NCBI GenBank assembly: GCA_964455905.1 | Contig: CAYVYN010000001.1 | Location: forward strand, 62,001-126,000 | Reading direction: 5' to 3' | Origin: CAIJXB01 sp964455905 | GTDB lineage: Bacteria; Chlamydiota; Chlamydiia; Chlamydiales; Rhabdochlamydiaceae | Length of the DNA: 64,000 bases | Shown here: positions 36,720 through 45,212 of the stretch, one piece after another | Layout of the letters: every line of letters starts with the position of its first letter | Numbering within the stretch: the stretch's first letter is position 1 | Program-made: the position numbers and the translations under genes | Notes under the pieces: generated by a model | The model's input: only the letters and a program-made list of their open reading frames with translations | The model's database searches: none | What the model was told of the DNA's origin: nothing

Positions 36720-37463
36720 TTAAAATTTCCTCAACAAAAAAGAACTCCTATCATCAATAATAGAAACTATCTTACAGGAATCCAAAATTTTTTGCATTGC
36801 TTCTCTTCTTGTTTGATTACCATTAACAACCCATGGAAAATTAGAATATAATACATACCCTCCGCTGCGAAGCTTCGGAAGAAATAGTTCTACATCCTCT
36901 AAAGAGCTTTCTTCTGAATAATTTCCATCTATATGCAAAAAATCAATAGATGGGATATCCAAAACCGCTTCTCGGGAAGGCTTTTTCAAAATTTGACAAA
37001 AGCCTTTTAAATTCCATTTTTTATGTAGTTTTAAAAAAGAACGATACACACTCCTCATATCAAGGCTTGCCCACCACTCTATGTTAGGATCTAATTCCTC
37101 GTAATTTTTTATTGCCTCTTGATTAGACCAAGGATCAATTGCATAAACAACACCTTTACCTAAATGCTTTAAACTTGCTGCAACAGGTAAAACTGTTGCT
37201 CCCATAAAGACACCTATTTCTACGCAAACAGAAGGTTTTTCTAAAAGAACAAGCTCCATAAGAAGCTTCGCTTTTTCTTCAGAGCACCAACTGTTTTCTA
37301 AATAATCAATTACAGAACGTTCCAAAAATTGAAACTTAGGATCTTCCACTAATACTTTAGAGCTTTCCTTTTCTAAAAAACGATAATCCCAATCGGCATG
37401 TACAAAAAAGGAAGGACAAATCGCACTTAAAAAACCAAAAACACCTACACAAAATCGACTCAT
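36720..37463 (-). CDS. Exported methyltransferase-fold protein (metal-site variant)
   Basis: 247 residues; signal peptide ending FFVHA, mature start DWDYRF, the same Ala-Asp-Trp opening as the kinase-like family at 8-12 kb. Then a class I SAM-methyltransferase fold of the Methyltransf_24/cephalosporin-hydroxylase type: CVEIGVFMGAT (motif I, 80-90), YAIDPWS, and IDFLHIDGNYSE (173-184). The position that holds a DD metal pair in the 223-aa paralogue at 43.8 kb reads S-N here (207-208). It may therefore use a different chemistry or be inactive. 3 nt from the upstream paralogue. Confidence 0.7.
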   Translation of the reverse strand: MSRFCVGVFGFLSAICPSFFVHADWDYRFLEKESSKVLVEDPKFQFLERSVIDYLENSWCSEEKAKLLMELVLLEKPSVCVEIGVFMGATVLPVAASLKHLGKGVVYAIDPWSNQEAIKNYEELDPNIEWWASLDMRSVYRSFLKLHKKWNLKGFCQILKKPSREAVLDIPSIDFLHIDGNYSEESSLEDVELFLPKLRSGGYVLYSNFPWVVNGNQTRREAMQKILDSCKIVSIIDDRSSFLLRKF

Positions 37464-37466
37464 GAG

Positions 37467-38219
37467 TTACCCCTTATCGCGACTAGATTTTTTTAAAAGA
37501 CATACATTTCCACCTTCTATTTCTTCAATGAGCTCATAAGAAGCAAAAAAATCAGAAATAGAAAATAAAGCTTCCACCTTTGGTAAAGTAGAGCCCTCTG
37601 AAACAAGCAAATTAGAAAAAAGCACATACCCTCCTACTTTAACCTTCGGAAGATAATCCAAAAGATCTTGCAAGAACCCTTCTTTGGAAGGATTCCCGTC
37701 TATATGGATAAAATCAATAGATGGCACAAAAAAAACGGCATCTACCGACGGCTTTGCAATTATGCGAACATAGGAATTTAATTTCCATGCATCTATAGAC
37801 TGACTAAAAGCACGCAAAGCAGCTTTCATATCGATAGAAGACCACCACATTTTATTTGCATCTTCTTTTTTTGAATACCTAACAGCCTCTTCATTATCCC
37901 ATGCATCCACAGCAAAAACCTTTCCTCTTTTAAGATGTTTTAAGGTAACTGCGACAGGTAAGAGGCTAGACCCAGTAAAAACTCCGACTTCTACACAAAC
38001 CTTTGGGCGGGTCAAAAAAACACAATCCATTAGAAGGGAAGCCTTTTCCCTAGAACACCAACTTCCTTCCAACTCCTGAAACACCTGATTTTTCAAAAGT
38101 TGAAAAGAAAGATCGTTCGCTATAAGACTCCTCTCTTTTTGAAATCCTGAAGAAACATAGCTAGATAATAAAACCAAAAAAGAGCAAAAAAAAACGACTC
38201 TTAGGCAGGATTTTATCAC
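37467..38219 (-). CDS. Exported methyltransferase-fold protein, second copy
   Basis: 250 residues, tandem paralogue of the gene at 36.7 kb. Signal peptide VVFFCSFLVLLSSYVSS, then NDLSFQLLKNQ, GSWCSREKASLLMD, CVEVGVFTGSS (76-86), FAVDAWDN and IDFIHIDGNPSK. The DD pair is again S-N (202-203). Its start overlaps the stop of the GT25 gene (ATGA), so it is translationally coupled to a glycosyltransferase. Substrate unknown; O-methylation of a sugar would fit the setting. Confidence 0.7.
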   Translation of the reverse strand: MIKSCLRVVFFCSFLVLLSSYVSSGFQKERSLIANDLSFQLLKNQVFQELEGSWCSREKASLLMDCVFLTRPKVCVEVGVFTGSSLLPVAVTLKHLKRGKVFAVDAWDNEEAVRYSKKEDANKMWWSSIDMKAALRAFSQSIDAWKLNSYVRIIAKPSVDAVFFVPSIDFIHIDGNPSKEGFLQDLLDYLPKVKVGGYVLFSNLLVSEGSTLPKVEALFSISDFFASYELIEEIEGGNVCLLKKSSRDKG

Positions 38220-39157
38220 TTCTTAACCTTGCTATAATTAGGAGCTCCATTATCTGAAAGAGCCTTCATTTGATTAGAGACGACATCCTCTTGCAAAGAA
38301 TACATGCGAATACCAGGAGGTAAATAGTACTCCATATCATACGGTAAAAAAACATTGTACTTTTTGACAAAATCTAAAATCTTCTTGATGCCACTTCTAC
38401 GTAAAATCATAGAATGCGCCCCAAAACGAGAACCTTTTAAAATAAAAGCATCTCCCACTTTTTTATTCACATAATACTGACTTAATGACTTGGGCTGAAA
38501 ATCCGGCCTTTGAGCCATCCCTCTGCTTGGGACATACGATCCATCAGCTGCACGGATATCTTGATCCGTAAATAAAACATCCCATTTTTTAGATCCAACC
38601 AAAGAATCCAATTCATCTATAAGATCAGAGAGTTCTCTTGGATCTCTTATTACCTCAATATCGTCCTCCATCACCCAAATCGTTTGGTACCCTGCATTAT
38701 AGGCATCTTGCAACACAGAAAGGTGACTTAAGGAAATGCCAATCGTTCCACGAGCTGTAGAGTGACAAAAATAGGTTTGTCCATAATTTTGAATGATTTC
38801 ATGAGTTGGTTGAAAATTGTTTTCAGGCAAATAACTTGTCGCCCAAAATCCCCCTTTCATCCCAGGAGCAAATTTAAGACCAACATCATTAATAGTTTCT
38901 ATAGAAAGTTCCCACCCATTTACAGCAGAAAATCGATAGGGATATATTCCATAAGGGTTCAATTGATCCTGGCACTTTTGGAACTTTTCCGGCCTTTGAT
39001 CTAAATTAATCATATAAATAAAATCAACATTTCTCATTTTAGATATGCTGGTTTTACCTTCTGCTTTTTTAAAATGATCCTGTAATACGGCGTTTCCCTG
39101 CGTACCAAGACTAAAAGAAAAACATAACATCATCAAACTTGTGCATAGAATTTTCAC
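38216..39157 (-). CDS. Exported GT25-family glycosyltransferase
   Basis: I start at GTG 39157, preceded by GGGAGAG with a 5-nt gap; the longer frame from 39235 has no ribosome-binding site and would bury the signal peptide. The 313-residue product then begins with a clear signal peptide (ILCTSLMMLCFSFSLGTQGNA). Family blocks: FIYMINLDQRPEKF, YRFSAVNGWELS, GTIGISLSHLSVLQDA, WVMEDDIEV and FGAHSMILRRSG. It has the same length and layout as the GT25 at 41.0 kb. First gene of the five-gene operon. Confidence 0.87.
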   Translation of the reverse strand: MKILCTSLMMLCFSFSLGTQGNAVLQDHFKKAEGKTSISKMRNVDFIYMINLDQRPEKFQKCQDQLNPYGIYPYRFSAVNGWELSIETINDVGLKFAPGMKGGFWATSYLPENNFQPTHEIIQNYGQTYFCHSTARGTIGISLSHLSVLQDAYNAGYQTIWVMEDDIEVIRDPRELSDLIDELDSLVGSKKWDVLFTDQDIRAADGSYVPSRGMAQRPDFQPKSLSQYYVNKKVGDAFILKGSRFGAHSMILRRSGIKKILDFVKKYNVFLPYDMEYYLPPGIRMYSLQEDVVSNQMKALSDNGAPNYSKVKK

Positions 39158-39450
39158 AACATCTCTCCCAACTAGAAAATCTAAAATACTATCGTTTTGC
39201 CCCCCTTTATTGCAAAGCTTCTTGAAAAAAAACAATTCGATTTCTAAATAAAAAAAACATTATCTCTTGCATAAAAAGAGCTTCAAGGAGCATTATTTTG
39301 GGTTTGCTACCACCCAAGAGACTTTATGGAATCGCCTTACAAAAACATTCTTTACTTTAGATTTAGTTCATACTTTATACCTATTCGAAAAGACGTTGTA
39401 AAAAAAAGCAGCCCTCCGAAAAAAAACAAACGAACCAAATAGATCAAGAT

Positions 39451-40968
39451 ATGCGTTTTATGATTCTCGTTTGTAGCCTGCTGCTCTTTACTCCAGAAAA
39501 CCAGTATGCCGAACCGATCAAAACACCCCAGCATGTATTCTCCTCTTTAAACCAAAGGATAGCAAATCACAAAGGGCAATACCCATTTCCAACAGACATG
39601 ACCTTTCGAGCCTTTGCCAATCACACCATTGATCAATGCACTAATTTTTTCGACCCTAGTACCGTCAAAAAAGGAGATACCATCTATCTGGCGGACTTTT
39701 ATATTTCATGGTTTGTAAAATACGTGCATCCAAGAATCGAACACCCTTACATTATTATTTCTAATGACTCCGACAGCTCTCATCCTGATCCAGGAATATG
39801 GGACTATAACGAAGCTAATGGGTGGCCTCTTGCTATCGATGCAACTAGAACCCTTTTATACGATCCTAAAGTTGCAGCCTGGTTTTGCAAAAACATGGTG
39901 ATTTCCAAACATCCGAAAATTGTACAAATCCCAATAGGACAACAAATCATTTACTGGAACACTCCTCTATTTCAAAAAAATCTAATAACTGCGATGGAAG
40001 AAAAACCAGAGAAACAACACCTCCTTTACATGAATATGCAGCTAGCCTCTCATCCGGTGAGACCTGTTTTATTTTCTTTATTTGAAAACAAGCCCTACTG
40101 CATGACTAAAGGCTCCACTATTCTAACAACGTTTTATTCCAACCTAAGCTCTTCAATGTTTGTTTTAGCCCCTCCTGGATACGGACCTGATACAGTGCGT
40201 TTTTGGGAAGCTATCGCATTGAACTGCATCCCTATCGTCGAACATTCTGATCTAGATGACCTATACGATGACTTACCCGCTCTTTTTGTATATGACTGGA
40301 AGGAAATAAACGAAGATCTTCTCATCGAAGAGTATGCTAAGATAAAAAAAACAAAAAACAATAAAGATAAAGCCTTTTTCGACTACTGGGCCAAAAAAAT
40401 AGAAAACTATCAAGCGAAAATCAAAAAAGAACCAGATGTTTTTTCGTCTCTTTCAAAAACAAAATTCCCTACAAAAACGCTAATCACCCTTATAACCCTT
40501 TTAAAAACACACACAACCCCTCAAGACTCCCTACTTTGCATAGGAAGCGTGCTTGGACTTAGACCGTTTGAAATAGCAAAAAACACTAAATTTAAGAATA
40601 TTTTCGTACAAGATCCCTGGGGCGCTTGGTCTCATGAAAAAGCAGATGCCCACCTATCTCCGTATGAAAATAGGTCGCTACTTAAATTTAGCAAAAAGAT
40701 TACCCCTATTACTTACTACGAAAATCCCTATGCGCTAATTCCTTCAGATACAATGAATAAGACACACATCTTTTTAGACATAACGTATCGGCGCCATAGT
40801 GCAATCTCGCTCCTAGACGAAGCTTATAAAAACGCAGCACGTGGGACGCTTATTATAGGAACACTAGGAAAAGATCCATTTATTAAAGAAATGATCATGC
40901 GTTTTGAAAAAAAGACAAATACTCCTATCAGCTCGACAGGAGAGCTTTGGTATCTGATAAAAAAATGA
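39451..40968 (+). CDS. Exported GT47/exostosin-like glycosyltransferase fused to a methyltransferase-like domain
   Basis: 505 residues with a short signal peptide (FMILVCSLLLFTPENQYA). Residues ~50-300 resemble an exostosin-family (GT47) domain: SNDSDSSHPDP, FVLAPPGYGPDTVRFWEAI and NCIPIVEHSDLDD around 230-270 are its donor-binding signature. After a Lys-rich linker, residues ~345-505 look like the methyltransferase fold of neighbours (SLLCIGSVLGLRPFEIA, FVQDPWGAW, HIFLDITYRRHS). Its SAM loop and DGN motif are degraded, so this half is probably non-catalytic. The combination is new to me. Divergent from the GT25 operon. Confidence 0.7.
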   Translation: MRFMILVCSLLLFTPENQYAEPIKTPQHVFSSLNQRIANHKGQYPFPTDMTFRAFANHTIDQCTNFFDPSTVKKGDTIYLADFYISWFVKYVHPRIEHPYIIISNDSDSSHPDPGIWDYNEANGWPLAIDATRTLLYDPKVAAWFCKNMVISKHPKIVQIPIGQQIIYWNTPLFQKNLITAMEEKPEKQHLLYMNMQLASHPVRPVLFSLFENKPYCMTKGSTILTTFYSNLSSSMFVLAPPGYGPDTVRFWEAIALNCIPIVEHSDLDDLYDDLPALFVYDWKEINEDLLIEEYAKIKKTKNNKDKAFFDYWAKKIENYQAKIKKEPDVFSSLSKTKFPTKTLITLITLLKTHTTPQDSLLCIGSVLGLRPFEIAKNTKFKNIFVQDPWGAWSHEKADAHLSPYENRSLLKFSKKITPITYYENPYALIPSDTMNKTHIFLDITYRRHSAISLLDEAYKNAARGTLIIGTLGKDPFIKEMIMRFEKKTNTPISSTGELWYLIKK

Positions 40969-40981
40969 ACCTATCAAAAAT

Positions 40982-41923
40982 TTAGGGATCTACTGTCTTA
41001 TACCCAGGCTTTCCGTTATCACTTAATGAGTGCAGCATGTTCGTAACAAGGTCATAGCAAAGACCATACCTGTTAATCCCAGGAGCCAAATAGTTATCTA
41101 AATCATACGGAAGATAAATTTGATGAGCCTCAGCAAAGTCTAATAATTTCTTAATGCCAGAACGTCTAATAACCATAGAATGTGTTCCAAATCTGGCCCC
41201 AATCTTACAAAAATCATCACTGATTACAGTATTTACTGTATATTTTTCACTGTATCTTTCTTCATAACTACAATCCATATCAGGTCTTTTAGCTGCTCCA
41301 TAAGCAACAACATAACCACCAGAAGAACTGCGATAATCTCTATCCGTGAAAAAAACATCCCAATTTTCTTTTCCAACAAGGGCATCTAATTTTTCAATCA
41401 AAGTTGAAATTTCTCTAGGATCTTTTAAAGCAACTACATCATCTTCTAAAACCCATATAGTTTCATATCCAGAGTCCCAAGCATCTTTCAGAACAGAAAT
41501 ATGACTTAACGCACAACCAATTGTCCCATAAGCCATACAATGAACAAAATAAGCACCCCCGTCTTCCCTCATAAAACCATGACTTGGAAGACCTTCTCCT
41601 TCTAAAGGATAAGAGGTCGCAAATAAAGAATTCATTCCTGGCTTATATCGCAAACCCACATCATTAATAACCTCTAAAGAAAGTTCCCAGCCATTTACAG
41701 CAGAAAATCTATAGGGATGAATTCCGTAAGAAGTGAGTTGAGAAGAAGCTTGTAAAAACTTTTCCGGCCTTTTGTCTAAGTTAATCATATAAATAAAATC
41801 AATACCTTCCATTGCATGATTTAAAGACTTACCTTCTGCTTTTTTGACGTGGTCTAACACTCCAGCAAAAAATAAAGAAGGAGAAATCAGAAGTGAAAAT
41901 ATAATTTTAGAATATAGCATCAT
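40982..41923 (-). CDS. Exported GT25-family glycosyltransferase
   Basis: 313 residues; signal peptide IIFSLLISPSLFFA, then DHVKKAEGKS as in the 38.2-kb copy. Family blocks FIYMINLDKRPEKF, YRFSAVNGWELS, GTIGCALSHISVLKDA, WVLEDDVVAL and FGTHSMVIRRSG are all present, including the ED-D acidic motif. It overlaps the upstream 177-aa gene by 17 nt. The two 313-aa proteins are clear paralogues; the 33.9-kb GT25 is more distant. Confidence 0.87.
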   Translation of the reverse strand: MMLYSKIIFSLLISPSLFFAGVLDHVKKAEGKSLNHAMEGIDFIYMINLDKRPEKFLQASSQLTSYGIHPYRFSAVNGWELSLEVINDVGLRYKPGMNSLFATSYPLEGEGLPSHGFMREDGGAYFVHCMAYGTIGCALSHISVLKDAWDSGYETIWVLEDDVVALKDPREISTLIEKLDALVGKENWDVFFTDRDYRSSSGGYVVAYGAAKRPDMDCSYEERYSEKYTVNTVISDDFCKIGARFGTHSMVIRRSGIKKLLDFAEAHQIYLPYDLDNYLAPGINRYGLCYDLVTNMLHSLSDNGKPGYKTVDP

Positions 41924-42440
41924 ATATCTCTTTTTTAATAAAAATAGCTTGTCCAGATAACTTCCTTAAGGATCCTGGCAGTAAAACAAAACCAAGCTTA
42001 TTTAGATATCTATCAATAAACGTATCTTCTGCAAAGCTAAGACCATGGCTCCCTTTTTTAAGAGAAACAACAGAAGCTCTCTGAAGAACGGACCAATACC
42101 TCATTAAAGTTTTCCATGCAGTCCTAGAATCATCTACAGAGAGTAAATCTATAGTAAGAGGAATATTCTCGAAATTTAAATCAAAATCTTCCCAATAAAA
42201 AAAATGAGCTTTTGAAAACTTTTCTTTTAAAGCGAAAAAATGATTTTCTTTTTTTTGAAAAAAAAGACAAGGATTATAAGGCAAAAAAGAACACAACAAG
42301 TTGAAATGTCGCTCTTCTTCTTTTGCAATTTCAGAACTATAGAGCTCTTCCTTTATTTCTAAGAAATCAATCGGATTTGCATAACAAAAACACCCAAGAG
42401 AGCAACAAAAAACTGAAATCCATCGACAAAGTTTCAACAA
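41907..42440 (-). CDS. Exported, shortened methyltransferase-like protein
   Basis: 177 residues with a signal peptide (WISVFCCSLGCFCYA). No family is obvious. The region LTIDLLSVDDSRTAW, then VLQRASVVSLKKG and the end GQAIFIKK, lines up with the C-terminal half of the exported methyltransferase-fold proteins at 36.7 and 37.5 kb (IDFLHIDGN, then LRSGGYVLYSN, then SSFLLRK). The N-terminal SAM-binding half is missing. I read it as a reduced, probably non-catalytic relative. It lies 2 nt after the GH130-like gene and overlaps the following GT25 gene. Confidence 0.5.
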   Translation of the reverse strand: MLKLCRWISVFCCSLGCFCYANPIDFLEIKEELYSSEIAKEEERHFNLLCSFLPYNPCLFFQKKENHFFALKEKFSKAHFFYWEDFDLNFENIPLTIDLLSVDDSRTAWKTLMRYWSVLQRASVVSLKKGSHGLSFAEDTFIDRYLNKLGFVLLPGSLRKLSGQAIFIKKEIYDAIF

Positions 42441-42442
42441 GA

Positions 42443-43633
42443 TTAGTTCACCAATTTCATGTTCTTCTTTAATCTTTCATAATCAAATGTAACAATCTTT
42501 ATATGGCCATCATTCTCACCACAAGAGACATGCAAAAGAAGCTTCTTGCCTTTTTCTTCTAGGGCTAATCCAGCTGGATATATAATATGCTTTTGCGCAT
42601 CGGCTGTATTGATATAGGAAGACTCATAAATTCCTGGAAACAAAATTGGATACGGGGTAATTGAGGTAATTTTATAGGGGGCTTTAGCTTCAAATGTATA
42701 AGCTCCCATCGCATACCAAACCTTGCCAGCTTCTTTAAACCAAGAATGAAAAAAAGAAATATACTCCCCGTTTACAAGACGAGCTTGAGTCCCTCCATAT
42801 ACGGAACCCCAAGTTTTCTCCCATTCGAGGGTCTGTTTCAACGGCCCTTGTTTACCAGGCAAGTGGATTATTTGATTTTTTTCAGGGGACGGCAGCTCTA
42901 AAATTTTATGAGGATGTACTCCGTACACAAAATTAAAAACAGACTTTCCGTCTTTCTGTGATTCAAAAGGAACCCAATTTTTCTCTACAGGCTTTATTCT
43001 TTGATCTAAATTTGTAATATACTCTAATTTTGCCTCTGGAAATCGCAATTTGCCCGTATGCATAGTTCTACTATAGACATCAGCCTTAATCGTATCATTC
43101 CAAACAAGAAAATAGCCTTCTCCAACTTTAACTATTCTAGGATCTTCCGAACTCTGACTATCAGTATCGATTTTTTCAACAACGCGTAAAACTGAAAATT
43201 TATGATCAAGTTCGGCATAACCAATGTGCGTATAAAAAGGACTTACTTTCCAAGGATCTTTAGGCTCATCGTATCGAAAAACAAGATGATAGCCCCCCTC
43301 GTCATTTTCAATAATCGATCCATTATAAGGAGCAAACACAGAATCTATAGAAATCTCTCTGACTTTTTTTACAACTCCTAACCTCTCGGAGCACGGGATA
43401 TTCTCTAGTTTTTTAGGTAAAGCGACAGATCCTTTCCCTAAAAACTGAGTAACTTCTTTCAATGTAGCTGCAGCACCAGCCAGGGCTAATATTTCAGAAT
43501 TTTGTCTCTTGGCAATAAATCGTTCCATTTTAGAAACACGATCGACTTTTTTCCATAAAATTGCTGTAGGTGTTGCTATGCAAAGAAAAAGAGAACCACA
43601 TAAAAGCCACAATTTTTTTTTCGTGAAATCCAT
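42443..43633 (-). CDS. GH130-like beta-propeller glycosidase/phosphorylase with signal anchor
   Basis: 396 residues. The N-terminus is a hydrophobic signal or anchor (LWLLCGSLFLCIATPTAI). The body reads as a five-bladed propeller of the GH130/GH43 type: APYNGSII...YHLVFRYDE, SSEDPRIVKVGEGYFLVWND with the diagnostic EDPR (163-166), KNWVPFE, GGTQARLVNGEYI and IYPAGLAL...LHVSCGENDGHIKI. GH130 enzymes phosphorolyse or hydrolyse mannosides. It heads a three-gene operon with the 177-aa protein and a GT25, which suggests trimming and building of the same glycan. Confidence 0.7.
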   Translation of the reverse strand: MDFTKKKLWLLCGSLFLCIATPTAILWKKVDRVSKMERFIAKRQNSEILALAGAAATLKEVTQFLGKGSVALPKKLENIPCSERLGVVKKVREISIDSVFAPYNGSIIENDEGGYHLVFRYDEPKDPWKVSPFYTHIGYAELDHKFSVLRVVEKIDTDSQSSEDPRIVKVGEGYFLVWNDTIKADVYSRTMHTGKLRFPEAKLEYITNLDQRIKPVEKNWVPFESQKDGKSVFNFVYGVHPHKILELPSPEKNQIIHLPGKQGPLKQTLEWEKTWGSVYGGTQARLVNGEYISFFHSWFKEAGKVWYAMGAYTFEAKAPYKITSITPYPILFPGIYESSYINTADAQKHIIYPAGLALEEKGKKLLLHVSCGENDGHIKIVTFDYERLKKNMKLVN

Positions 43634-43839
43634 TATTTTAACAGTGCCAAAACTCGTCTTTTAGAAAAAAAAGAATAAACACCGCTCCCTATATTAAATT
43701 AAAAAAAGAACACTTCCCTATTAACCAAACCTAAAAGGGGATAAAAACAGCAAATTTTATTAAACACCGTCTTTTGCTGTCAAGAAAAAGACGATGCTGA
43801 CAAGACAAATAAAAAGAAAATAAAATCTAACTTTAAGAA

Positions 43840-44511
43840 TTATTTCTTAATCCAAATAGCCCACTCATTTTCTACATCTTGAACAGACTCAACTCTTTGA
43901 CAATGTTGATCAAGCCAATCTGTAGCCTTACTAGTTGTTCCCCAAGTAATATCATCAAAAATAATGATACCACCCTCTCTAACTAAAGGAACCCACTTTA
44001 AAGTGTCTGCATAAGAAGCCGCTTCAGAATGGTTGCCATCAATATGCAATATATCAATCCCATAAATCGGATCAGCATCAACAGATGTAGCTTGTACTAG
44101 CTTTATATAATTAGATAATTGGAACTGTTTTACTTTAGTTTGCAATCCTGATAAAATCGCTTCATGGTCTATGGATTCCCACCAAGTCTTATTAGCGCCA
44201 TCCATTCCTTCAGCAGAAGCCTGACAGCTCCAAGGATCTATACCGTAAACAACTCCAGATCCTTTGGCTTTTAAAGCATAAGCCATAGGAACTAAAGACT
44301 TCCCTCCAAAAACACCAATTTCCACAACAATCTGAGGATCCATCTCCCAAACGATATCCATCAATCTTCCAGCTTTTCTTTCAGAACACCAACCTTCTAA
44401 ATAGCGCATAGAATTAAAGGCTAAATCTTTATACCTTTTGTGAGTCTTATCTAATTTAATCGATTTTACAGCATACTCATAATGAGATGGAGGCGGGGCA
44501 TAATCATACAT
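43840..44511 (-). CDS. Class I SAM methyltransferase (Methyltransf_24-like), not exported
   Basis: 223 residues with no signal peptide, unlike its paralogues at 36.7 and 37.5 kb. VVEIGVFGGKS (62-72) is the SAM loop, followed by YGIDPWS, ILHIDGNHSEA (DGN 158-160) and IIIFDDITWG with the DD metal pair intact (186-187). The fold and the DGN/DD pattern match sugar O-methyltransferases and cephalosporin-hydroxylase-type enzymes. It has its own short intergenic region on both sides and is probably the ancestral, catalytically competent copy. Confidence 0.78.
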   Translation of the reverse strand: MYDYAPPPSHYEYAVKSIKLDKTHKRYKDLAFNSMRYLEGWCSERKAGRLMDIVWEMDPQIVVEIGVFGGKSLVPMAYALKAKGSGVVYGIDPWSCQASAEGMDGANKTWWESIDHEAILSGLQTKVKQFQLSNYIKLVQATSVDADPIYGIDILHIDGNHSEAASYADTLKWVPLVREGGIIIFDDITWGTTSKATDWLDQHCQRVESVQDVENEWAIWIKK

Positions 44512-44636
44512 AAAAACTCCTTTTCAATAACATTTTACGTTTTCAAAGAGGTATGATTGTCTAGAATGTTAACCAAAAAAACAATAAAAAAAAGAGGATT
44601 TGCAAAAAAACCAAAGCACTTCTAAAATAACAGCAT

Positions 44637-45212
44637 ATGAATACACCTACGCCTTCTTCGTTAGAAGAACTTCTAAAAACGGCAGAAACAGCAACATCTC
44701 AGCCCGCAGAACCTCCAGGCGGAATTCCCTGCCAAAAAACCTCGCCCTTATTACGAAAAACTCTTCTTTGTCTGTTTATTCCTTTTCTTCACCTAGAACT
44801 CCTTGCTGAAAAAATAGCAAAGTGGATCATAAGACCACCCTTTAAACAAATAGGAACATGTAAAAGACGAGGCAATTGTTGCCATTACATCCTTTTCCCT
44901 GAAACAAAAGGACTGATAAAAAAAATATTCCTTTTCTGGAATACGGAAATTCATGGCTTCTACCAAAGAACAAATCTCGTATATACTCACGAAAATCAAA
45001 AAGTATACGTCATGGGATGCCGCCACTTAAAAAAAGATGGAAGTTGTGGCAATTATTTCTTTAGACCAAAAGTCTGTAGAAGCTGGCCAATTATTTCGAC
45101 TTTTGGATATCCTAAAATTTTAAAAGGATGCGGCTATCAAGCCAAGCTTAGAAAAGGTACTGAAAAAAAATATCCAGCTCTTCACATTCTAGAAGACGAT
45201 AATTTGTCTTGA
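44637..45212 (+). CDS. YkgJ-type cysteine-cluster protein (CxxCxxCC-like)
   Basis: 191 residues. Cysteines occur in the pattern of YkgJ-family zinc/iron-chelating proteins: GTCKRRGNCCHYI, then GCRHLKKDGSCGNYFFRPKVCRSWP and KGCGY. An N-terminal Pro/Glu-rich tail precedes a hydrophobic stretch (LLCLFIPFLHLELL, about 43-57). Members are thought to bind metal or an Fe-S cluster; the exact role is not established. The 3' end overlaps the convergent peptidase gene by 31 nt. Confidence 0.75.
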   Translation: MNTPTPSSLEELLKTAETATSQPAEPPGGIPCQKTSPLLRKTLLCLFIPFLHLELLAEKIAKWIIRPPFKQIGTCKRRGNCCHYILFPETKGLIKKIFLFWNTEIHGFYQRTNLVYTHENQKVYVMGCRHLKKDGSCGNYFFRPKVCRSWPIISTFGYPKILKGCGYQAKLRKGTEKKYPALHILEDDNLS

